Shown here: one piece after another, positions 35,301 through 42,291 of the stretch
Numbering within the stretch: position 1 is the stretch's first letter
Layout of the letters: every line of letters begins with the position of its first letter
Origin: CAYJLA01 sp964371305
GTDB taxonomy: Bacteria > Bacillota_I > Bacilli_A > RFN20 > CAG-826
NCBI GenBank assembly: GCA_964371305.1
Contig: CAYJLA010000006.1
Coordinates: 1-52,084 of the forward strand
Length of the DNA: 52,084 nucleotides
Direction of reading: 5' to 3'
Position numbers and translations under genes: made by a program
Notes under the pieces: generated by a model
The model's database searches: none
Told to the model about the DNA's origin: nothing
Seen by the model: only the letters and a program-made list of their open reading frames with translations

Positions 35301-35919
35301 CGGATGGGCTTATGACATCGGTTACGGCGGTTTAGATCATGTACTTGCTAGTGAAGATGATATTAATGTATTAGTACTTGATACAGAAGTTTATTCAAAT
35401 ACAGGTGGTCAAGCATCTAAATCAACTCAAACTGGCGCAATTGCTAAGTTTGCAGCAAGCGGTAAAACAGGTGCTAAGAAAAACTTACCACTTATGGCTA
35501 TGGCTTATGGAACTGTCTATGTCGCACAAGTTTCAATGTCTAACCCAATGAAAGTTATTGCAGCACTTAAAGAAGCTGAATCATATAAAGGTCCTTCAAT
35601 AGTTATTGCATATGCTCCATGTGCTAACCACGGTGTTAAAGGCGGCTTATCAAATGCTTTAAATATTGAAAGAAAAGCAGCAGAATGTGGATACTTCACA
35701 AACTTCCGTTACGATCCACGTAACTTAGAAGCTGGTAAACCAGGTCTTACAATCGATTCAAAAGAACCTGATTTCTCTAAATTTAGAGACTTCATTATGT
35801 CCGAAGCTCGTTATAATCAACTTCCTTCAATCAATCCTGATCATGCAGAAGAGTTATTTGTTAAATCAGAAAAAATGGCTCAAGCACGTTGGGAAAGAGT
35901 TAAAAAATTCGGTTTATAG
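32371..35919 (+). CDS. nifJ: Pyruvate:ferredoxin (flavodoxin) oxidoreductase
   Basis: 1182-residue single-chain PFOR, normal length. It converts pyruvate and CoA to acetyl-CoA, CO2 and reduced ferredoxin in the cytoplasm. Domain order is visible: the pyruvate-binding N-terminus (GIYPITPSSPMAELVD, ELQSEGGASGSVHGAL), the gamma-like domain, two ferredoxin-type 4Fe-4S motifs (CIQCNQCSFVCP at 693 and CVGCGLCVVEC at about 755), CAGCGETPYYR at about 827 with the distal cluster cysteines, and the thiamine-diphosphate motif GDGWAYDIGYGGLDHV near 977 with LDTEVYSNTGGQ. A strong promoter and a terminator make it monocistronic. With PflB it gives two anaerobic routes from pyruvate to acetyl-CoA. Confidence 0.97.
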   Translation: MNNIKKTIMTIDGNAAAGLGSYYYTEVAGIYPITPSSPMAELVDLYSSQGKINFFNSTVKVVELQSEGGASGSVHGALQGGAYSTTYTASQGLLLMIPNIYKWCGELLPAVVHVSARSLATRSLSIFGDHQDIYAIRQTGIALIASHSVQEAADLANVAHLVAMDAIYPVCHFFDGFRTSHELQSVEVVDENEWKKLLPHERIEEFRARALNPHTHAVTRGGAENDDIYFQGREAQNVYYNRVIDSAVKYFDEATRITGREYAPFTYYGAKNADRVIIAMGSVTECIKETIDALDGEKVGLVKVHLYRPFSVAHLVKVLPDTVKKIAVLDRTKELGSTGEPLYVDVVTALSQAGRNDIEVYGGRYGLSSKDTQPTHIKGVYDFLNNKPWNSFTVGINDDLTNLSIPMGEEFHINADYTSCLFYGLGSDGTVSANKSSTKIISDATNSYTQAYFQYDSRKAGGVTRSHLRFGKSPIRSTYYVKHADFISCSMDSYIFKFDMIKNLKKGGTFLLNTDMDNDALIASMPNRMKYLLAKKEAKMYVIDANKLAKEVGMGRRTNTILQASFFYLNQGILPYEEAVKYMKKYAEKAYSRKGMEIVQKNWDAIDAGHKGLHEVKVDSAWLELNPQRVLMKTGDEYFDTYVNVIGSLDGDDIPTSKFTDFELLDGSMVNDVTFKEQRQIADIVPVWHKQDCIQCNQCSFVCPHATIRSILMTQEELDAAVANGAINADDVIVANGGPAVAGMKFRVTISSKNCVGCGLCVVECLGNKMPGKKALEMVDVKTQLDEEKAAQYLYRHVDYKANVLPTNTVKGIGYLRPYMEVSGACAGCGETPYYRLLTQLFGQDMLVANATGCSSIYSGSTPLTPFTNDKNGRGVAWANSLFEDNAEFGYGMRVAVDYKLKTISEILTAALDRNIETSLKEVITKYLENIKNRDVVRTLVDDLVKLVKESKDAEIKEVLKYERDLVDKSVWVIGGDGWAYDIGYGGLDHVLASEDDINVLVLDTEVYSNTGGQASKSTQTGAIAKFAASGKTGAKKNLPLMAMAYGTVYVAQVSMSNPMKVIAALKEAESYKGPSIVIAYAPCANHGVKGGLSNALNIERKAAECGYFTNFRYDPRNLEAGKPGLTIDSKEPDFSKFRDFIMSEARYNQLPSINPDHAEELFVKSEKMAQARWERVKKFGL

Positions 35920-35935
35920 TTTATAAAAAAAATAA

Positions 35936-35961
35936 TAAGGTCCTATTTATAGGGCCTTTTT
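35936..35961 (+). terminator. Terminator after nifJ
   Basis: Stem AAGGTCCT/AGGGCCTT with one G-T pair (35937-35944 with 35951-35958) and a T run. Confidence 0.85.
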
Positions 35962-35974
35962 CATTCAATTCAAC

Positions 35975-36003
35975 TTTACTATTATAGTAAACAATTATAT
36001 AAT
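35975..36003 (+). promoter_or_regulatory. Promoter of the GT80-like lipoprotein gene
   Basis: -35 TTTACT (35975-35980), 17-base spacer, -10 TATAAT (35998-36003); AAAGGAG follows before ATG 36032. Confidence 0.75.
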
Positions 36004-36031
36004 TGATATACAAAAAAACAAAGGAGAATAT

Positions 36032-37291
36032 ATGAAATTAAATAAATTTGTCATACTCATTCCACTTCTAGTAGGTGGTTTAAGTGGATGTGTTCCTACT
36101 GATGAAGCATCATTACCATCAGTTGTTGAACAAACTGAAGTTGTTATTTATTCCGTTAATGGTACATTGCCAACACTTTATGCAGGATTGAATATGGTAC
36201 AAGACACAAGGCCGTCTTATGTGTATTTTGAGCGTTCTGGAACATTAGACATCGATAATTTACCAGAACACGTTTTAGGGGCTGTAACAGACTCTAGTTA
36301 CGATAATATCACTTATATAAAGGATAAGATTAAAGAATTACATACAGTAAACCCAAATACTAAGTTTCATCTTTTTTGCGACGACCTTAGAATTCAATTT
36401 GAATTAGAATACTTTATAGCGCAAGGAATTAGTAATTACGAAGTAACTCTTTTAAGTGATGGAACAGGTACATATACATATGCTTTAGGTACAAATACAG
36501 TGTCTGAAAACGCAAACTTTTCAGGTGAAGATGGCGAAGCAAACTTCAAAGCATGGCAAAACTTCTATGATGACTTAGTTGAAAAAGCAGAGAATGGAGA
36601 AGATATTGAATCAACATTAAATCCCGATAAAATTGGTAATCCAATGAGGATTGCTCCAGCAGCTATTTATGCTGCAAAGTCAGAAAAAATTGATTATTGG
36701 ATGCAATATCCTGAATTGATAATTGATAGTTCTACATCTGCATATGTAAATCAACAATACGATGATGCTGATTTAAGTGCTGTTCACCCTTTTGAATTAT
36801 ATTCAGAATTGTCCGAAGAAGAGAAAGCTAAATTCTTAGAAATGGTATATTTTGTTAAAGATGATTTCGATGCTTTATTAGACGAAAGTGATAAACCAAA
36901 TATGGTTATTACTGGAACTAGTTATACCGGTTCAGGTGATTTTGAAGGTTATATTAATGAAGTATTAGCCAAATTTGGAGATGAATATGACTATTTCTAT
37001 AAGGCTCATCCAGCATACCCACCAGTCTCTGGACATGAAATTATGGATGCAGATTTCCTCACAGAAAGTGGTATTGGACGTCTTCCTGATAGAATGCCAA
37101 TGGAAGTGTTAATGTGGGCATATCCCGATCTTAAAATTGGAGGATATAATTCTTCATTATACATGTCTGCTGATACTGACAATGTGTTATTCTTCCTAGG
37201 TGTTACAGATGGCACTAAATTGGTCAGTCCGCTTGATAAGTTAGCAGCACAAGGTAAATTTGATAAAGCAACATATATTGTTGTTGAATAG
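36032..37291 (+). CDS. Putative GT80 sialyltransferase-like lipoprotein
   Basis: 419-residue lipoprotein; the signal ends LSGC with cysteine 20. The rest resembles the GT80 (PM0188-type) sialyltransferase fold: a first Rossmann half containing FHLFCDDLRIQF and LLSDGTGTY (Asp-Gly at 143-144, aligning with the general-base Asp of the D-G motif), then FYKAHPAYPP (His326-Pro327, the CMP-binding HP motif), LPDRMPMEVLMWAYPDLKIGGYNSSLY with the Ser-Ser pair at 374-375. All three GT80 motif positions are therefore occupied. Some marine Photobacterium GT80 enzymes also carry a lipobox, which supports the architecture. Donor and acceptor cannot be deduced, and no CMP-sialic acid synthesis genes are in the window. 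It has its own promoter and terminator. Confidence 0.65.
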   Translation: MKLNKFVILIPLLVGGLSGCVPTDEASLPSVVEQTEVVIYSVNGTLPTLYAGLNMVQDTRPSYVYFERSGTLDIDNLPEHVLGAVTDSSYDNITYIKDKIKELHTVNPNTKFHLFCDDLRIQFELEYFIAQGISNYEVTLLSDGTGTYTYALGTNTVSENANFSGEDGEANFKAWQNFYDDLVEKAENGEDIESTLNPDKIGNPMRIAPAAIYAAKSEKIDYWMQYPELIIDSSTSAYVNQQYDDADLSAVHPFELYSELSEEEKAKFLEMVYFVKDDFDALLDESDKPNMVITGTSYTGSGDFEGYINEVLAKFGDEYDYFYKAHPAYPPVSGHEIMDADFLTESGIGRLPDRMPMEVLMWAYPDLKIGGYNSSLYMSADTDNVLFFLGVTDGTKLVSPLDKLAAQGKFDKATYIVVE

Positions 37292-37305
37292 ATAATTCAC
37301 TTATT

Positions 37306-37330
37306 AAAAGCGTCAATCGACGCTTTTTTT
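37306..37330 (+). terminator. Terminator after the GT80-like gene
   Basis: Perfect nine-base-pair stem AAAAGCGTC/GACGCTTTT with a four-base loop and a T run. Confidence 0.92.
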
Positions 37331-37421
37331 GTGTTCTATTTATATTTTAGTGCCTACATAAGTGTTTCAATCAGTGACTACTCGAGTAAAACTACATTTT
37401 AAGTTTTAATTTTTAAGTTAT

Positions 37422-37559
37422 AGGTAGTTACAATAAATTTTAGGTAAATATTTACCTTAGGTAATTATATATTATATTGTTTTTATCGCATAAAATCACG
37501 ATTATATATTTATTGATGGCAAAATATATAAATATATATTATAATAATTTTAGGTAAAA
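37422..37559 (+). promoter_or_regulatory. Operator cluster before the AlbA_2 regulator
   Basis: A perfect 16-base palindrome AGGTAAATATTTACCT lies at 37442-37457. The half-site TTAGGTAA occurs again at 37457-37464 and 37553-37559 (the last just before the start codon), with a weaker copy TAGGTAGT near 37422. The repeats lie only in front of this gene, so autoregulation by the encoded winged-helix protein is likely. Confidence 0.65.
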
Positions 37560-37562
37560 AAT

Positions 37563-38948
37563 ATGAAAAAAATTGAAGAAAAAAATCTGAATCAACACAC
37601 AACTTCATATAATGATTTAGATTATAATGACACAGAACTTATTAGACATATAATTGCTCTTAGTAATGGAAATGGTGGAAATATTATGGTGGGCATTGAT
37701 AATATTACAGGAAGTATTACTGGCGTAAGTAATGAGTCGTTAGATTTTAAATGTGTAGAATTTCAAAATTACATCGGAAGCTTAATACAACCAAAAGTTT
37801 CCATTTCTATAAGCTTCCAAGATTATGGAGCTAAAACTGTAATAATATTACAAGTAAATAAAGGTAATGAAAAACCATATTACATCAAATCTAAAGGGTT
37901 GCTTGAAAGTTCATATGTATTAATAGATAGTTCAATAATAAGTGCGCCTGCTCATGTTATACAAGAACTGATATTGGATGGTAAGGGTGAGTCATTTGAT
38001 GAAATGATAGTCCCAAAGATATATTTTTCAGAAACATATATTAAGAAAATATCAGGTGATATTACAAGAATTGCCAAAGCAAATGCAAAATCAATTAAGT
38101 TAAATGGAACTATTAAACAAATCGATAATAACATGCTGAAAAAATGGAAGCTAATCAAGACTAGTGCTGGCAAAACTTTAGGGTCATATGGTTTTCATCT
38201 ACTTACAGATACAAAACTCGATGACACTTTTTCATCTATTGATGTGAACGTTTTTAAAGGCTTCGACAAAAGAATATTGCTTAAAAGTGAAGTCGTTACT
38301 CAATCTATCATCACTCAACCTATATTAATAAATCAGTTAATATCAACACATACAAATATTAGTGAGGAGTTAATTAATTCAAACTTAATGTGCGATCTTG
38401 TAGTATTTTGTATTGTCAATAGAAGTTATGTATATCCTTACAATATTACAATCGATGTTTTCGATGATAGAATTGATTTCTTAATTCCAGGTGTTATAAA
38501 CTGGAATAACTCTTTAGAAAGTCTTAAGGCAGGTATTAATATACATAAAAATAAATCGTTGCAACAATTATTCACTTATATGGGATTAATGAAGTATCAA
38601 GGAAGCGGGATCAGAAGTATAAACAATTTACTCGAAACCAACGGATATAACGAATTAAACCTTTCTTCTTTCAATGGGAATTTAAAAATAACATTAAGCA
38701 CAGTATCACTTAAAAACAGAATCATGACTAAGGACAATCAGTATTTAAAAACATTACCAAACGACAAAGAACAATTAATATTAGATATGTTTAAAGAAGA
38801 TCCGTATTTAACTCAACTAAAGATATCATTAGAAACTGGTATAGATATAAATATGGTTAAGTATCATCTTAAGATGATGAAACAAAAAGGATTTCTTAAA
38901 AGAGAAGGAACAAATCAAAAAGGACACTGGATAGTTACAATTAATTAA
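37563..38948 (+). CDS. AlbA_2 (Schlafen-type) domain transcriptional regulator
   Basis: 461-residue cytoplasmic protein. The N-terminal AlbA_2 / divergent AAA-4 domain (about 15-140) has LIRHIIALSNGNGGNIMVGI followed by a conserved IILQVNKGNEKPYYI strand. The middle resembles the ATPase-like C-terminal domain of the COG2865 family (FDDRIDFLIPG near 300, KYQGSGIRSI near 345). Residues about 395-461 form a winged helix (LTQLKISLETGIDINMVKYHLKMMKQKGFL). No good ribosome site precedes ATG 37563. The upstream palindrome suggests it regulates itself. Targets are unknown; such proteins are frequent in accessory regions. Confidence 0.8.
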   Translation: MKKIEEKNLNQHTTSYNDLDYNDTELIRHIIALSNGNGGNIMVGIDNITGSITGVSNESLDFKCVEFQNYIGSLIQPKVSISISFQDYGAKTVIILQVNKGNEKPYYIKSKGLLESSYVLIDSSIISAPAHVIQELILDGKGESFDEMIVPKIYFSETYIKKISGDITRIAKANAKSIKLNGTIKQIDNNMLKKWKLIKTSAGKTLGSYGFHLLTDTKLDDTFSSIDVNVFKGFDKRILLKSEVVTQSIITQPILINQLISTHTNISEELINSNLMCDLVVFCIVNRSYVYPYNITIDVFDDRIDFLIPGVINWNNSLESLKAGINIHKNKSLQQLFTYMGLMKYQGSGIRSINNLLETNGYNELNLSSFNGNLKITLSTVSLKNRIMTKDNQYLKTLPNDKEQLILDMFKEDPYLTQLKISLETGIDINMVKYHLKMMKQKGFLKREGTNQKGHWIVTIN

Positions 38949-38950
38949 AA

Positions 38951-38976
38951 AACGCGACTAAGTCGCGTTATTTTTT
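38951..38976. terminator. Bidirectional terminator between convergent genes
   Basis: Perfect stem AACGCGAC/GTCGCGTT (38951-38958 with 38962-38969) with loop TAA. A-rich sequence on the left and T-rich sequence on the right give U tails in both directions. The stop codon of the minus-strand gene overlaps the stem. Confidence 0.88.
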
Positions 38977-39576
38977 ACACTTTAAATGACGCCAAATTCT
39001 TTTAAACAAGAAACCAACGGTTAAGAAACATAATTTAGTATCGTATAAGAATGATATATCTTCAACATATTTAGAATCGTTTTCAACTTTTATATTGAAG
39101 TATTCTTCAGGAGTTAATAGACTAGAACATTTTATTTGTGCTGGTCCTGACAGACCAGGTTTTAGTACATAAGCAGAAGGATTAGAATTTAATCTTGCCT
39201 CGTGCAATTTATCTTCTTCAATTGGAGCAGGTCTAAAACCAATAAAAGACATATCTCCTTTTAAAATATTTACTAATTGAGGTAATTCATCTATAGCAAG
39301 TCTTCTCATGATGCTTCCCCATTTATAAGTATATTTTTTATAGTCTTCTTTTGATAATGGATATTGTAAGTTTTGAGGCGTTCCAAGTTTCATAGTTCTT
39401 ATCTTATATATTTTAAACAATTTGCCATTTTTACCATATCTTTCTTGAGTAAAAATTACGTTGCCTTTTGAGGTTATTTTTGTAATTATCAAAGATAAAA
39501 TGAGTAATAAACTAGATAATATAAGCAAGCTTAATGCTAATACAATATCGAAAATTCTTTTGAAAAACAAATACAT
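38968..39576 (-). CDS. Polyprenyl-phosphate sugar-phosphate transferase (bacterial sugar transferase family)
   Basis: 202-residue membrane enzyme that would transfer a hexose-1-phosphate to undecaprenyl phosphate to start glycan synthesis. It has an N-terminal hydrophobic helix (about 8-32), then the family signatures VIFTQERYGKNGKLFKIYKIRTM, DELPQLVNILKGDMSFIGFRPAP and KPGLSGPAQI. The length fits the short single-helix class (PglC-like). It stands alone: no other glycan genes are adjacent apart from the GT80-like lipoprotein two genes away. A TATAAT on the minus strand (39585-39590) lies eight bases before the ATG with no ribosome site, so the message may be leaderless. Confidence 0.9.
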   Translation of the reverse strand: MYLFFKRIFDIVLALSLLILSSLLLILSLIITKITSKGNVIFTQERYGKNGKLFKIYKIRTMKLGTPQNLQYPLSKEDYKKYTYKWGSIMRRLAIDELPQLVNILKGDMSFIGFRPAPIEEDKLHEARLNSNPSAYVLKPGLSGPAQIKCSSLLTPEEYFNIKVENDSKYVEDISFLYDTKLCFLTVGFLFKRIWRHLKCKK

Positions 39577-39643
39577 ACTTTTTTATTATATGAATATTAT
39601 TTTTAAAAGTAAAGGTTATGTGGTAATACATACATAATATATG

Positions 39644-39649
39644 TATAAT
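39644..39649 (+). promoter_or_regulatory. -10 box of a probable leaderless gene (HAD phosphatase)
   Basis: TATAAT ends six bases before ATG 39656, and no Shine-Dalgarno lies between. Confidence 0.6.
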
Positions 39650-39655
39650 TGAGAT

Positions 39656-40447
39656 ATGCTTGAAAATAGAATTAAAATAGTTTTCTTTGATATAGATTGG
39701 ACCTTATATGATCATAGAACACAACAGTTTATTGAGTCGGGAATAAGGTCTATTAAAAAATTAAGAAAAAAAGGAATTTTAGTATATTTAGCAACCGCTA
39801 GAAGTATGTCTTCAATTAGATATATGAACATATTAGACTTAATTGAAGTCGATGGTATCATCGCATACAATGGTGGCTATGTTATTACTAAAAATAAAGA
39901 AGTATTAATTAAGACTAAACTTAAAAAGAAAGTAATTGAAGATTTAATTTCTTTAGCTAAGGAAAATGATTTATCACTCCATTTAATTGAAGAAGATGAA
40001 GCATATTTAGTAACACCATACAATAAGGATTTAGAAGAGTATTCTAAAGCATACAAAGAAGAAAGACTTGAAATAAAAGAGTATGATCCTTCAAAAGAAA
40101 TAATGGGAGCTATTATATATGCTCATAGAGATAGAAATATAGATAACTATTTTGATAAAATTAAAACTCATAGATTTAGATATTGCAAATTAGCTGTTGA
40201 ATTTTTAGACACTATTTGTTTGAAGGGTGATGGAGTTAAAGCTGTTCTTGATTATCATGGTTTGTCAAAAGATGAAGCTATGTGTTTTGGAGATAATTTT
40301 AACGATATTGACATGTTTAATAATGTTACTTGGTCTGTTGCAGTAGGGAACGCAAAACAAGAATTGAAAGATGTTGCATGGTTTGTTACTACACCTATTG
40401 AAAAGCACGGAATTAGAAAAGCGTTAAAGAAATTCAAAGTAATTTAA
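39656..40447 (+). CDS. Cof-type HAD phosphatase
   Basis: 263-residue cytoplasmic sugar-phosphate or nucleotide phosphatase. Motif I is FFDIDWTLYD (nucleophile D12, acid D14), motif II lies in YLATARS, and motifs III-IV are KGDGVKAVLDY and CFGDNFNDIDMFNNV. The cap between motif II and III is of the C2 type typical of Cof/YidA proteins. The substrate cannot be told. It precedes glmS by 13 bases and is probably cotranscribed with it; no ribosome site is visible and the -10 box abuts the start. Confidence 0.9.
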   Translation: MLENRIKIVFFDIDWTLYDHRTQQFIESGIRSIKKLRKKGILVYLATARSMSSIRYMNILDLIEVDGIIAYNGGYVITKNKEVLIKTKLKKKVIEDLISLAKENDLSLHLIEEDEAYLVTPYNKDLEEYSKAYKEERLEIKEYDPSKEIMGAIIYAHRDRNIDNYFDKIKTHRFRYCKLAVEFLDTICLKGDGVKAVLDYHGLSKDEAMCFGDNFNDIDMFNNVTWSVAVGNAKQELKDVAWFVTTPIEKHGIRKALKKFKVI

Positions 40448-40460
40448 TTGGAGGTTTATT

Positions 40461-42245
40461 ATGTGTGGAATAGTTGGATATGTAGGTAAAAAAAATGCAC
40501 GCGAAATTATTATTTCGGGTTTAGAAAAATTAGAATATAGAGGTTATGACTCTGCGGGAGTTGCTCTTTTAGATAAAAATAATGGTTTAGTAATCGAAAA
40601 AGAAAAAGGTAGAGTTGAAAAAGTTAAGAGCCTTGTTGGAGATAAAATAGTATCTCACTTAGGAATTGGACATACACGTTGGGCAACACATGGTGAACCA
40701 AACTTTAACAATTCACATCCACATACTTCGTCCAATGGTAGATATGTTTTAGTTCACAATGGAGTAATTGACAATTACAAAATGTTAAAAGAAAAACATT
40801 TATCTAATGTTGAATTTAAAAGCGAAACAGATACTGAAGTAATTGTAAATTTAATCGAAAAATATTCTAAAAGTAATACAACAGAGCGTGCTATTAGGAA
40901 AACACTTTCTTTATTAGAAGGCAGTTATGCACTTGTTATCATCGATAAAGAAGACTATTCAAAATTATATGTTGTTAAAAATAAAACTCCTATGGTTATT
41001 GGTTTTGCAAATGATGGAGTCACAATTGCAAGCGACATAATGGCTCTTATTGGTTATTGTGATAGCTGCGTCCATCTTGAAGATAAATCTTTCGGAATTA
41101 TTTATGAAAACAAATTAAAACTTTATGACACTTTAGGTGATATTATAAACTTTATTCCTATTCCATTAAATCTTTCAGATGAGGATATTGGAAAAGGTGA
41201 CTATGAGCATTATATGCTTAAAGAAATCGAAGAACAACCATCTGTTGTGCGTAATTTGATTTCAAAATACTTTGATGATGAAAAGATTCAAATTGACCAA
41301 GTAATTATAGATAAAATAAAGTCGGCAGACAAAATAAATTTAGTAGCATGCGGCACTTCAATGAATGCTTGTTATATGGCAAAGTATTACTTAGAAAAAC
41401 TATGTAATATTCCTGCTGAAGTATTTTGTGCAAGTGAACTTGTTTATTCAAGTGCATTACTTACAGATAAACCATTTTTTATATTTTTAAGTCAAAGTGG
41501 TGAAACAGCTGATTCTATAACAGTAATGAAACAGTGTAAAAAAAGAGATTTTCCAATGCTTGCAATTACTAATTCATCAAAAGAATCTTCTATGGTTAGA
41601 TTGGCAACTTTTCACCTCCCAATTTATGCAGGAAAAGAAATTGCTGTCGCTTCTACAAAAGCATATGTTGCTCAAATTATAACTTGTGCAATACTTGCAA
41701 AAAAACTAAGTGGTAAGAAAACAAATTTAAGAAGCAATTTAAATAAAGTTGCTCTAGCAATGGAAAAAATTATTGCAGATAAGACGCTTATAAAAAATAT
41801 AGCTGATGAAATATATAATCAAGATCATGCCTTTTTTATTGGTCGTGGGATAGATTATTGGGTTTGTAAAGAAGCGTCTCTTAAATTAAAAGAAATCTCT
41901 TACATACACAGTGAGTCTTATCCTTCAGGCGAATTGAAACACGGACCTATAGCGTTGATCACTTCTGGAACACCTGTAATTGCTATTTGTACTCAAGAAG
42001 GCTCTAATATGGCGACAAGAAGCAACCTTGAAGAAACTAAAGCAAGAGGGGCAAAAACAATTGTCATTAGTAACGAAACTTTATCAACTGATAGTGATGA
42101 TTATATTTTACCTTCAACTTCTCATTATTTATCTCCATTAGTTAGTGTAATGGTGACCCAGTACCTTGCATACTATATAACTATAAAACGTGAATTAGAT
42201 GTCGATAAACCAAGAAATTTAGCGAAAAGCGTTACTGTAGAATAA
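40461..42245 (+). CDS. glmS: Glutamine-fructose-6-phosphate aminotransferase (isomerising)
   Basis: 594-residue enzyme making glucosamine-6-phosphate for amino-sugar synthesis. The N-terminal glutaminase begins MCGIVGYVG, with Cys2 as nucleophile, and has GHTRWATHGEP; the two SIS isomerase domains include ACGTSMNACYMAKYYLE, FLSQSGETADSI and ESYPSGELKHGPIALI; the end is KPRNLAKSVTVE. GGAGG precedes the ATG. No glmS ribozyme-like leader fits in the 13-base gap. Confidence 0.98.
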   Translation: MCGIVGYVGKKNAREIIISGLEKLEYRGYDSAGVALLDKNNGLVIEKEKGRVEKVKSLVGDKIVSHLGIGHTRWATHGEPNFNNSHPHTSSNGRYVLVHNGVIDNYKMLKEKHLSNVEFKSETDTEVIVNLIEKYSKSNTTERAIRKTLSLLEGSYALVIIDKEDYSKLYVVKNKTPMVIGFANDGVTIASDIMALIGYCDSCVHLEDKSFGIIYENKLKLYDTLGDIINFIPIPLNLSDEDIGKGDYEHYMLKEIEEQPSVVRNLISKYFDDEKIQIDQVIIDKIKSADKINLVACGTSMNACYMAKYYLEKLCNIPAEVFCASELVYSSALLTDKPFFIFLSQSGETADSITVMKQCKKRDFPMLAITNSSKESSMVRLATFHLPIYAGKEIAVASTKAYVAQIITCAILAKKLSGKKTNLRSNLNKVALAMEKIIADKTLIKNIADEIYNQDHAFFIGRGIDYWVCKEASLKLKEISYIHSESYPSGELKHGPIALITSGTPVIAICTQEGSNMATRSNLEETKARGAKTIVISNETLSTDSDDYILPSTSHYLSPLVSVMVTQYLAYYITIKRELDVDKPRNLAKSVTVE

Positions 42246-42278
42246 AGCAAATCATTTACTAAAAAAGACATTTGTTGT

Positions 42279-42284
42279 TAATAT
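42279..42284 (+). promoter_or_regulatory. -10 box of a probable leaderless uvrA message
   Basis: -35 TTTACT (42255-42260), 18-base spacer, -10 TAATAT; the ATG follows seven bases later with no ribosome site. Confidence 0.5.
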
Positions 42285-42291
42285 ATATTTT

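Noticed and set aside
42246..42291. glmS ribozyme or riboswitch near glmS
   Set aside because: The 13-base gap before glmS and the 46-base gap after it are too short for a known riboswitch fold and show no conserved core.
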